Source: Paenibacillus sp. PCH8
Lineage (GTDB): Bacteria > Bacillota > Bacilli > Paenibacillales > Paenibacillaceae
DNA length: 64,000 bases
NCBI RefSeq assembly: GCF_002968835.1
Contig: NZ_PKQK01000001.1
Location: 2,294,001-2,358,000, forward strand
Direction: 5' to 3'
Shown here: one piece after another, positions 35,554 to 43,772 of the stretch
Numbering within the stretch: position 1 is the first letter of the stretch
How the letters are laid out: each line of letters starts with the position of its first letter
Position numbers and translations under genes: made by a program
Notes under the pieces: model-generated
The model's input: the letters and a program-made list of their open reading frames with translations, nothing else
Databases searched by the model: none
What the model was told of the DNA's origin: nothing

Positions 35554-37047
35554 ATGAGTTACGTAATTGGTGTCGATCTAGGAACAAGCGCAGTCAAAAC
35601 CGTGCTGGTTAACCGTGAAGGAAAAGTGGCGTTTGAAGCATCGGAGTCATATCCGCTCTACCAACCCAAGGCTGGCTACAGTGAACAAAATCCAGAGGAT
35701 TGGGTAGAGCAGACGATTGTGTCCCTTCGCAAATTGCTGGAAGTGTCTGGCGTGCAACCTTCGGAAATCGAAGGGTTGAGCTTCTCCGGCCAGATGCACG
35801 GACTGGTCTTGGTAGATGCCGAAGGTAAACCGCTGCGGAATGCAATCTTGTGGAATGATACACGCACAACAGCTCAGTGCCGTCGTATCGAGAAAGTGCT
35901 AGATGGCAAGCTGTTAAGTATTGCCCGTAACCGTGCTCTTGAAGGGTTTACCTTGCCTAAGATTCTGTGGGTACAGGAGAATGAACCAGAACTATTGCAA
36001 CAATCAGCTTTGTTCCTGTTACCTAAGGACTATGTGCGTTATCGCCTGACAGGGGATTATGCCATGGATTATTCGGATGCAGCGGGTACCTTACTGCTGG
36101 ACGTTGCAGGCAAACAGTGGAGTACGGAGATTGCGGAGGCATTCGAACTGCCAACTTCACTCTGCCCACGTCTAGTGGAGTCATTTGAAGAAGTAGGCAC
36201 ACTGCTGCCTGAGATTGCGGATCAAACGGGTCTTGCCGCTGCAACCAAAGTATTCGCCGGCGGTGCGGATAATGCCTGCGGAGCCATTGGTGCAGGCATT
36301 CTGAGTGAAGGGCAGACGATGTGCAGCATCGGAACGTCCGGGGTTGTCCTTTCTTACGAAGAACGCAAGGACCTCGATTTCGAAGGCAAAGTTCACTTTT
36401 TTAACCATGGGGAGAAAGATGCTTTCTATATTATGGGGGTAACTCTTGCGGCAGGATACAGCCTGTCCTGGTTCAAGGATACGTTTGCAGCGGACAAATC
36501 ATTTGATGTACTTTTGCAGGGCATTGATCAGGTTCCGGTGGGCAGCAACGGGTTACTATTTACACCTTATATCGTTGGGGAGCGTACGCCTCACCCGGAT
36601 GCGAATATTCGTGGCAGCTTTATCGGCATGGATGCCGGGCACAAGCTGGAGCACTTTGGACGTGCGGTGATGGAGGGCATTACGTTCTCCCTGCGTGAGT
36701 CCATTGATATTCTGCGCGGCGCAGGTAAAACGGTCAATGAAGTCATTTCCATTGGCGGCGGTGCCAAAAATGAAGCCTGGTTGCAAATGCAGGCGGATGT
36801 ATTCAATGCCACCATTGTGAAGCTGGAGAGTGAACAGGGGCCTGCGATGGGTGCGGCGATGCTGGCTGCTTATGGCTGTGGCTGGTTCCCAACCTTGCAG
36901 GAATGTGCAACGGCGTTCATTCGCCCAGCTAAATCCTATGCACCTAACCCGGAAACGGTCGCGGTGTACGATGATCTGTTTGCAATCTATCAGGATGTCT
37001 ACGGACAGACACGCAGCCTGAATGATCGGTTGGCAGCATATCGTTAA
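35554..37047 (+). CDS. xylB: Xylulokinase
   Basis: A FGGY-family kinase of 497 residues that phosphorylates D-xylulose to xylulose 5-phosphate. The N-terminal phosphate loop is GVDLGTSAVKTVLV, with SFSGQMHGLVLVD and WNDTRTTAQ for the sugar site. The C-terminal adenosine motif lies in ISIGGGAKNEAWLQMQADV and QGPAMGAAMLAAYG. GAGAGGAG precedes the ATG. It is separated from xylA by a terminator and a repeat-containing leader, so its expression may be controlled separately. Confidence 0.96.
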   Translation: MSYVIGVDLGTSAVKTVLVNREGKVAFEASESYPLYQPKAGYSEQNPEDWVEQTIVSLRKLLEVSGVQPSEIEGLSFSGQMHGLVLVDAEGKPLRNAILWNDTRTTAQCRRIEKVLDGKLLSIARNRALEGFTLPKILWVQENEPELLQQSALFLLPKDYVRYRLTGDYAMDYSDAAGTLLLDVAGKQWSTEIAEAFELPTSLCPRLVESFEEVGTLLPEIADQTGLAAATKVFAGGADNACGAIGAGILSEGQTMCSIGTSGVVLSYEERKDLDFEGKVHFFNHGEKDAFYIMGVTLAAGYSLSWFKDTFAADKSFDVLLQGIDQVPVGSNGLLFTPYIVGERTPHPDANIRGSFIGMDAGHKLEHFGRAVMEGITFSLRESIDILRGAGKTVNEVISIGGGAKNEAWLQMQADVFNATIVKLESEQGPAMGAAMLAAYGCGWFPTLQECATAFIRPAKSYAPNPETVAVYDDLFAIYQDVYGQTRSLNDRLAAYR

Positions 37048-37065
37048 TCTAATATTCAGAGTCAG

Positions 37066-37093
37066 AGCATCCGCGAAAGCGGGTGCTTTTTTG
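37066..37093 (+). terminator. Rho-independent terminator after xylB
   Basis: AGCATCCGC pairs with GCGGGTGCT (one G-U pair) around GAAA, followed by TTTTTT. Confidence 0.9.
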
Positions 37094-37287
37094 TTGTCTG
37101 CAATTAAGTTCTCAAGATGCCCCAAAGAAAACGGGATGAACATCGTCAAAGGGTTCGAACGTCTGACATAACCATAATCCGGGCTTGCATACATTGGATA
37201 TAGAGGGTCTTGATCCGGTCAGACCTATGTTCAGTATGTGACAGATTCAGTGGTTCAGCTGATTAATGTTTAGCTGGGGGTGAAGCT

Positions 37288-38004
37288 TTGGATGAACCTA
37301 AGGAGTCAGGAAGACCACAGATCACCTTGTCGATGATCGTTCGCAATGAGGAGAGCCGATATCTCAGGCAGGCTCTGGAGACGCATCGTCCATGGATTGA
37401 TCGTGCTGTAATTATTGATGACGGAAGTACGGACGGTACGGTTGCGATGTGCCGGGAACTTCTGGACGGTATTCCACTCGTATTGGTGCAGAATACTGCA
37501 TCACGTTTTGCTGACGAGGTAAGCCTGAGAAAACAGCAATGGGAGGAAACGGTAGCAACGGGACCAGAGTGGATTTTGAATCTGGACGCGGATGAGATTC
37601 TGACCTCTGATTTTGGTTCTGCGCGGGATCAGTTGCTTCAAGGACAGGAAGATGCAATCTATTTCAGATTGTATGATATGTGGAGTGAGACACAGTACCG
37701 GGAAGATGAATTCTGGCAAGCTCATGCCTATTATCGACCCTTTTTGATTCGATACAACCCGGAGATGAGCTATGAGTGGAAGGAGATCCCCCAGCATTGC
37801 GGCCGTTTCCCGTTAACGATTCAACATATGTCCTATGGTTGTCATGCTCCCCGGGTGAAGCACTACGGTTGGGCTAGAGAAGAAGACCGTATCCGCAAAT
37901 ACGTGAGATATCAGGCACTGGACCCTGACGCAAGATACGGTTGGAAAGAACAGTATGAATCGATATTGGATGCAGAGCCACGTCTGTTGTCATGGTCCGA
38001 TTAG
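37288..38004 (+). CDS. GT2 family glycosyltransferase
   Basis: A 238-residue GT-A enzyme of the cytoplasm. ITLSMIVRNEESRYLRQAL opens the domain, IIDDGSTDGT binds the nucleotide and NLDADEIL is the metal-binding DxD-type motif. The rest is rich in Trp/Tyr/His, as in bacterial glycopeptide or surface-glycan transferases. The start is TTG 37288 behind GGGGGTG. Its stop is 20 bases before the two-domain transferase, so the two probably form an operon. Confidence 0.85.
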   Translation: MDEPKESGRPQITLSMIVRNEESRYLRQALETHRPWIDRAVIIDDGSTDGTVAMCRELLDGIPLVLVQNTASRFADEVSLRKQQWEETVATGPEWILNLDADEILTSDFGSARDQLLQGQEDAIYFRLYDMWSETQYREDEFWQAHAYYRPFLIRYNPEMSYEWKEIPQHCGRFPLTIQHMSYGCHAPRVKHYGWAREEDRIRKYVRYQALDPDARYGWKEQYESILDAEPRLLSWSD

Positions 38005-38024
38005 GGAGAGGGGAGTGAACAACG

Positions 38025-40157
38025 TTGAGGAAAGACCAGATACGCAAATCTGAAGGAGAATCCAATCCTCAAGCAGAACTGAAGTCTCAAGCAGAACTGA
38101 AGTCTAAAGTTGAAAAAAAACAGCCATCTCGGAATCATTCGGAATCCGAAAAGGAAGACAATCGGTTGTCCACTGAACATTCGATATTCGAAGAAACCCC
38201 TGAGGGTGCAGATCTTCAGGAGTCTATCCTGGAAAGAATCCTGATTGCCAGCCCTGTTCGGCAGACCGCAGCGGTGCTTCGTGAATTTCTGAATTCCCTG
38301 AATGCGCTGGAACGAACCACAGTGAAGACGGATTATCTTTTTGTAGACGATAACGAAGAAGAAGCCGCGTCGAATATGCTCCGTGAATACGTGCTTCAGC
38401 ATAAAGGTACTGTGATTCATGCGGATGAGCAATCCGGGGACCCCGTTAACCAAAAGGGAGTATACACCAAGGATGAGGGAGGCCATTATTGGCAAGATGA
38501 GCAGATTTGGCGTGTAGCCGGTTTGAAAAATAACATTTTGCAATATGCGCGCGACCATAAGTACGATGCGGTCTTCCTGATTGATTCCGATCTGGTTCTG
38601 CACCCGCGGACGCTGGAGCAACTTGTATCGAGCGGCAAAGATATTATATCCACTATTTTCTGGACGCGATGGCAGCCTGGCGCAAGGGAAATGCCGCAGG
38701 TATGGCTTCAGGATGAGTATGCCTTATATCGTCGAGGTGGCAAAACATCAGCCGGGACGGAGGCGGAAGACGAAGGTACGCAAACGACTGCTTTTCTGAA
38801 CCAGTTGCGGATTCCCGGTTGTTACGAAGTTGGAGGACTCGGGGCTTGTACCCTCATTCGCCAAAATGTATTGGCAGCCGGGGTTTCGTATGACCAGATT
38901 CCGAATGTATCTTTCTGGGGTGAAGATCGACATTTTTGCATCCGTGCTCAGGCACTTGGTTTTCGTTTATTCGTTGATACGCATCTTCCTGCCTATCACA
39001 TCTATCGCCTGTCCGAACTGCCGGGGGTATCTGCTTTTAACCGCAGGGCCAGACGAGGCGAAGAGACGATCAGTATTACCTTGTGCATGATTGTCAAAAA
39101 TGAAGAAGCTTCCCTTACCAGATGTCTGGACTCGGTCAACGGTATTACGGATGAGATTGTAATCGTTGATACCGGTTCAACCGATCGTACCCGCCAGATC
39201 GCAGCGCGATACACGGATTGTATCTTTGATTTTGAATGGGTGGATGATTTTGCAGCAGCGCGTAACTTTGCCTTTGATCAGGCGACGAGTGAATATATTC
39301 TGTGGCTGGATGCCGATGATGTGTTCGAAGCGGAAGACCGCGCCAAGCTAATTGCTTTGAAACGTTCGCTGGACCCGGCTGTCGATAGTGTTACGATGGA
39401 TTATCATCTTTCATTCACGGCAGAAGGACTGGTAGCTTACAGCCTGCGCCGGAATCGTCTGGTGCGTCGGGATCGGCAATTCCGCTGGATTGGTGCAGTG
39501 CATGAATATCTGGCTGTAGCGGGCAATCTGTTGCATAGTGATATCGCGGTTACCCACAAGAAAGATAAGGAATATACCGATCGCAATCTGCGGATCTATC
39601 GCAAAAGGGAGCAGGCCGGAGAGGAATTCGCGCCGCGCGACTTGTACTATTTTGGCAACGAATTGAAGGATCACGGGCAGCACGAGGATGCGGTGAAGTA
39701 CTATGGAAAGTTTCTGGATACCGGTCTTGGCTGGCTGGAAGATCAGATTGCTGCTTGCCAGAAAATTGCGGATTGTGAGGCCGCACGTAAACGTCCGGAA
39801 CAGGAAGTGTCGGCGCTGCTGCGATCGTTTGCTTATGATTTGCCGAGAGCCGAGATCTGCTGCCGATTAGGTGGTTATTTTGCCGACCGTGAAGATTATC
39901 GCAAAGCCCTGTTCTGGTACGAACAGGCGACTCGTGCTGTACGTCCTGATGATCCTATGGTGGTGCTGAATGAAGCAGCCTGGACCTGGATGCCGCATCT
40001 GCAACTCTGTGTCTGTTATGACCGGATGGGTAACCGTGCCAAGGCCCGGGAACATAATGATATCGCACTTGCCTATCACCCAACACATCCGAGCATGTTA
40101 TATAACGATCGTTACTTTAAAGATTTGGAGAAGGATAATGTATTGGAAAATGCCTAA
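38025..40157 (+). CDS. Two-domain glycosyltransferase with C-terminal TPR-like region
   Basis: A 710-residue fusion. Residues 1-65 are low-complexity and charged, with a tandem QAELKS repeat. About 70-330 is a GT-A-like domain (LIASPVRQTAAVLREFL, FLIDSDLVLHP, SFWGEDRHFCIRAQALGF). About 345-560 is a canonical GT2 domain (ITLCMIVKNEEASLTRCLDS, IVDTGSTDRTRQIA, LWLDADDVFE). The last 150 residues contain helical repeats like tetratricopeptide units (LYYFGNELKDHGQHEDAVKY, KALFWYEQATRA). It probably elongates or decorates a glycan or glycoprotein. The TTG start at 38025 follows GGGAGAGGGGAG. Confidence 0.87.
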   Translation: MRKDQIRKSEGESNPQAELKSQAELKSKVEKKQPSRNHSESEKEDNRLSTEHSIFEETPEGADLQESILERILIASPVRQTAAVLREFLNSLNALERTTVKTDYLFVDDNEEEAASNMLREYVLQHKGTVIHADEQSGDPVNQKGVYTKDEGGHYWQDEQIWRVAGLKNNILQYARDHKYDAVFLIDSDLVLHPRTLEQLVSSGKDIISTIFWTRWQPGAREMPQVWLQDEYALYRRGGKTSAGTEAEDEGTQTTAFLNQLRIPGCYEVGGLGACTLIRQNVLAAGVSYDQIPNVSFWGEDRHFCIRAQALGFRLFVDTHLPAYHIYRLSELPGVSAFNRRARRGEETISITLCMIVKNEEASLTRCLDSVNGITDEIVIVDTGSTDRTRQIAARYTDCIFDFEWVDDFAAARNFAFDQATSEYILWLDADDVFEAEDRAKLIALKRSLDPAVDSVTMDYHLSFTAEGLVAYSLRRNRLVRRDRQFRWIGAVHEYLAVAGNLLHSDIAVTHKKDKEYTDRNLRIYRKREQAGEEFAPRDLYYFGNELKDHGQHEDAVKYYGKFLDTGLGWLEDQIAACQKIADCEAARKRPEQEVSALLRSFAYDLPRAEICCRLGGYFADREDYRKALFWYEQATRAVRPDDPMVVLNEAAWTWMPHLQLCVCYDRMGNRAKAREHNDIALAYHPTHPSMLYNDRYFKDLEKDNVLENA
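38070..38105 (+). repeat. Perfect 18-bp tandem duplication within the fusion glycosyltransferase gene
   Basis: CAAGCAGAACTGAAGTCT is present twice in direct tandem (38070-38087 and 38088-38105), encoding QAELKS twice in the disordered N-terminus. The length keeps the frame. Confidence 0.85.
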
Positions 40158-40334
40158 AGCACCATGCATATAGAATGGAACTGTAGGTATAGATATTGCT
40201 AGAGCAGTTGTTTGTGACAAGCGCCTCCTCTGATGAAGGAGTGGACGCAAGGTGCCACTTTAATGAGAGGGGGTTGTTGACGTATTTGCATCAAAGGAGT
40301 TATTGTAGACATATTAAGTCTTTTATTGAGGAGG

Positions 40335-40399
40335 AATTAGATTTTGAAGTATTCCAAAGCTGCCAATTACGCCAAATTATCTTTCGATTGCCAGTAAAA
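40335..40399 (+). pseudogene. Possible 5' remnant of an Rrf2-family regulator
   Basis: After GAGGAGGAA at 40329-40337, a TTG at 40344 starts MKYSKAANYAKLSFDCQ and then a stop. MKYSKA-NYA is the near-invariant beginning of Rrf2-family repressors, but the rest is absent. The 374-base gap (40158-40531) otherwise holds a possible TTGACG/TATTGT promoter near 40275 and no gene that I can support. The MFS gene follows. Either a deleted regulator or a chance match with a good ribosome site. Confidence 0.35.
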
Positions 40400-40531
40400 A
40401 ATCAATGATGCAGTAAGTATTTTTTGTACTTATTATAGATATAATTTGTCTTTTATATCTATTATAAATTTCAACAAACGAATATATCCAGAAGATTTCA
40501 TACACTATTTTTTTGAACAAAGGAGATTGAA

Positions 40532-41683
40532 ATGAATTCATTTATCATCTATTTATTGGCTTTAGGTGCCTTCGTTGTAGGAACAGCCGAATTTGTCGTA
40601 TCTGGCGTTCTAGATATCATTGCCCGCGATTTACAGGTTTCCATCTCATTAGCGGGACAATTGGTCACCGTATATGCACTATCTCATGCATTGGGAGCCT
40701 GGGCTCTGGTCATGCTGACTTCCAAGTTACAACGTAAAAAAGTACTTTTGTATTCCATGCTTATTTTTATCTTGGGAAATATCATTGCATTCTTCAGTTT
40801 GAACTTTGGCATGCTTATGTTCTCCCGCATTGTATTGGCCATGAGTGGTGGTCTGTATTTTGTCCTTGCCACGAACTATGCTGCAAGACTAGCTCCTGCT
40901 GGCAAACAGGGTAGCGCCATTGCAACTGTCATCACAGGATTCACCGTTTCGTTGGTATTAGGAGTGCCGATTGGTACCTTCATTGCTGCCTACATGGATT
41001 GGCACTATGTTTATATTATGATTGCAATCATTGCATTTATTAATTTTATGCTGTTGTACAGATTTATTCCTCGAATGGAAGGTAACCCGTCTCTCTCCCT
41101 GAAGCAACAATTGTTGATTATCAAAGATAAAAAGGTTATTACTGGATTATTAACGACTGTATTCTGGATTCTGGGGTACACCATGGTATTTGCATATATC
41201 GCTCCACTTTTAAGTATAGTAGCTGATTTTTCAATAGAAATGATTAGCACGGCGTTACTTGTATTGGGTGTATTTGCATTTATAGGTTCTCGTCTTGGTG
41301 GCTATGCGGTAGATCGATGGGGACCTGTTCGCACGATTCCAATCAGTTTGATTATTCATGCTGGAGCCCTCTTTATTTTGCCAATCACAGCAGGTTCCAC
41401 AATAGGTATTCTTCTGACCATCATGATTTGGGGCACAGCTGCCTGGATAACAACGCCCGCGAATCAGTTCTATTTGATAACATTGAGACCACAGTCTTCT
41501 GAAACAGTCCTGAGTTACAATACGGCAGTAATGAACATAGGTATGACTCTCGGTGCCGGATTGGGAGGTGTGGTTGTGAAATACAATTCCGTTCAGAATT
41601 TGGGGTGGATCGGTGGTATGGTCCTGCTGCTGGCGCTGGCGATTGCCCTTGTTTCCTTCAGGTTGACTACAAAGCCAAGTTAA
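40532..41683 (+). CDS. MFS transporter, DHA1/AraJ-like efflux protein
   Basis: A 383-residue major facilitator permease with about 12 hydrophobic spans. The first helix reads LGAFVVGTAEFVVSGVL, close to the GTxEF motif of AraJ/YdhP/SotB-type sugar or drug efflux proteins, and ANQFYLITLRP is also typical. GGAGATTG precedes the ATG. The gene and its upstream DNA look more AT-rich than the neighbouring genes, which hints at separate acquisition. Such transporters are often next to small regulators, and a truncated one may lie just upstream. Confidence 0.88.
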   Translation: MNSFIIYLLALGAFVVGTAEFVVSGVLDIIARDLQVSISLAGQLVTVYALSHALGAWALVMLTSKLQRKKVLLYSMLIFILGNIIAFFSLNFGMLMFSRIVLAMSGGLYFVLATNYAARLAPAGKQGSAIATVITGFTVSLVLGVPIGTFIAAYMDWHYVYIMIAIIAFINFMLLYRFIPRMEGNPSLSLKQQLLIIKDKKVITGLLTTVFWILGYTMVFAYIAPLLSIVADFSIEMISTALLVLGVFAFIGSRLGGYAVDRWGPVRTIPISLIIHAGALFILPITAGSTIGILLTIMIWGTAAWITTPANQFYLITLRPQSSETVLSYNTAVMNIGMTLGAGLGGVVVKYNSVQNLGWIGGMVLLLALAIALVSFRLTTKPS

Positions 41684-41835
41684 ATTCAATGTCTTTATAT
41701 AAGGAAGAAGTGAATATTGGATTAATATATTTCATCCAGGGGAGGATATGCTTTACAATAATAACTAACGGAAAAGCAGTGAACATGATTGCTTGTCTTC
41801 GGCTGCCGAATCTTTAAAAACAAGGGGAATTGGAT

Positions 41836-42462
41836 ATGAATTTGACGCAAGTACTATTGGAATCAAGGCTGGTCGCCATCGTGCGCGGCATTAGCCGTGA
41901 AGCGGCGGTAACCGCAGGACAAGGCATGACGGGCGGGGGGATTCGCCTGATGGAAGTAACACTTAACACACCCGGAGCACATCATATTATTGCAGACTGG
42001 CGTGAGCGGCATGAAGGAAAAGCTTATGTTGGAGCGGGCACGGTACTGAACGTGCAGATGGCCAAGGAAGCAGTGGCGGCAGGGGCACAATTTTTGGTGT
42101 CTCCCAATGTCGATCTGTCCGTGATTGAATATGCTGTAGAACATGGAGTGGAGATCTGGCCTGGAGCCATGACACCAACGGAGATTATAGCTGCACATGA
42201 AGCGGGAGCACGTGTCGTGAAGCTGTTTCCGATGGCGAGTCTGGGCATTCCGTATCTGAGAGAGATCAAAGCTCCACTGGATCACATTCCACTGCTGGCA
42301 ACAGGTGGTGCCACACTAGAGAACATTGCTGATTATTATGCAGCAGGCGCGGCTGCCGTGGGCCTGGGAAGTGCACTTCTACCACGAGAAGCCCTTGCAG
42401 CAGGAGATCATGAGCAGATTGCAGCCTGTGCACGTACATTTGTGGAATTGGCTAAGGTCTAG
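41836..42462 (+). CDS. eda: 2-dehydro-3-deoxy-6-phosphogluconate (KDPG) aldolase
   Basis: Cleaves KDPG to pyruvate and glyceraldehyde 3-phosphate. The 208 residues form a class I aldolase barrel with LVAIVRGISRE, the glutamate in MEVTLNTPGA, VGAGTVLN, SPNVD, PGAMTPTE and the Schiff-base lysine in VVKLFPMA. ATG 41836 is 7 bases after AAGGGGAA; an in-frame TTG at 41830 is too close. It would complete the uronate route begun by kduI/kduD 18 kb away, though no KDG kinase is in the window. Confidence 0.93.
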   Translation: MNLTQVLLESRLVAIVRGISREAAVTAGQGMTGGGIRLMEVTLNTPGAHHIIADWRERHEGKAYVGAGTVLNVQMAKEAVAAGAQFLVSPNVDLSVIEYAVEHGVEIWPGAMTPTEIIAAHEAGARVVKLFPMASLGIPYLREIKAPLDHIPLLATGGATLENIADYYAAGAAAVGLGSALLPREALAAGDHEQIAACARTFVELAKV

Positions 42463-42618
42463 GTTTCATCTGCACATGAGGATTATGTGAAATTGGGTAT
42501 ATATATGAAGGCTTCTTTAGATTAATCGTTATCATAAAAACCGATGAAGTTTAACGTGCAGTTCATCCTATTGTCTTATGATGGATATATGCCAGAAGCC
42601 GGAGAGGATAGATGCCCT

Positions 42619-43544
42619 GTGAAAGCTAGAACAATGATTGGCGGTATGCTGGCTGTTGCTGCAGTGACGGCAGGTGGATTATGGCAGGCAGCGGTGAAGA
42701 GCCAGACACCCCGAAAGATTCCGATCACAATGACACCACCAATGCCATTTGAGGATGTGACCTTTGATAGTGGTGGAGGTCGGGTGCACGGTTGGTTCAT
42801 ACCGGCCAGAGCCGATATGCCTAAGCCATGGCCGCTCGTTATTATTGCACATGGCTGGGGCTCCAATCGCTCACGTGTTCTTCGTTATGCACGACCGATC
42901 TGGGAAGCGGGATATGCCCTGTTTATGTATGATGTCCGAAGTCACGGGGCCAGTGATCCGGTTCGTGCTGCATCCGCCTATTTGTTCCGGGATGATCTGC
43001 TGGCGGCATTGAAGTACACGACTGCACGACCGGAGATTGATCCGGATGCTATTGGTGTACTTGGACATTCTCTAGGTGGACTGGGTACGATTCTTGCGGT
43101 GACAGAGGGTATTCCCGTATCAGCGGTTATTACCGACTCCATGCCATCGCAATTTGAGGTCATCGTCAGTTCGGAGCTGAGACGCCGGCGTCTGCCTCTG
43201 TTTCCACTCGCTCAGTTGATTCCGAGAATCTGGTTCTGGAGACTTGGCGAATCTCTGAGTTCCTATCGTCAGCGTGATCCGGTGATAATGCTGAATGAAC
43301 GGCGCAGAGGAATGCAACTGCCGATGCTTATGGTGCATTCCAAGGGAGACAACTTCATTCCCCGAGTGAGCTTGAATATTTTATGTCCAAAGCCGATCCG
43401 CCTGTAGAACATCTATGGGTCAACAGCGGAGGACACAGTTGTTCCGAGGAAGATCCCGCATTCTGGGATACCGTTATTCCGTTCTTGAAAACCCATGTCC
43501 AAGGCCGGACGAAGTGCATCGATTCAACTATCAATAGCGGTTAA
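42619..43544 (+). pseudogene. Membrane-anchored alpha/beta hydrolase, -1 frameshift at about 43363
   Basis: Joined length about 308 residues. After a GTG start at 42619 (GGAGAGGA upstream) there is a hydrophobic N-terminal segment (MIGGMLAVAAVTAGGLW), then VIIAHGWGSNRSR (oxyanion), VLGHSLGGLGT (nucleophile serine) and MVHSKGDNFIP (acid). The frame then ends at 43407. In the next frame the expected C-terminus follows: SELEYFMSKADPPVEHLW, then NSGGHSCSEEDPAFWDTV with the catalytic His, to a stop at 43544. One more C in the CCCC run at 43360-43363 restores FIPPSELEYF. Confidence 0.82.
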
Positions 43545-43588
43545 TAGGGGAGAATCAGGCCTACATAAAGAAGCAGGCTAACAGAGGA

Positions 43589-43614
43589 AACGCCAACGTG
43601 GATGGCGTTTTTTT
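43589..43614 (+). terminator. Rho-independent terminator
   Basis: AACGCCA pairs with TGGCGTT, followed by TTTTT, shortly after the hydrolase gene. Confidence 0.85.
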
Positions 43615-43772
43615 GCTATTTTGAAGCAATATGCAGAAATTCACATTTGTAAAATTGCCCCGAAAATGACCATTAAAAAGGAAGCTTATGGTATCATAGG
43701 ATAGACTGGCAATATTCATGCGAGGTTATTTGGTATGCATCCTTGTATGAAATTGAAGGGAGAGGTCCAGAT

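Noticed and set aside
40196-40408. 70-codon plus-strand frame before the MFS gene
   Set aside because: No ribosome site, no hydrophobic or motif structure, and it overlaps the better-placed Rrf2-like start in another frame.
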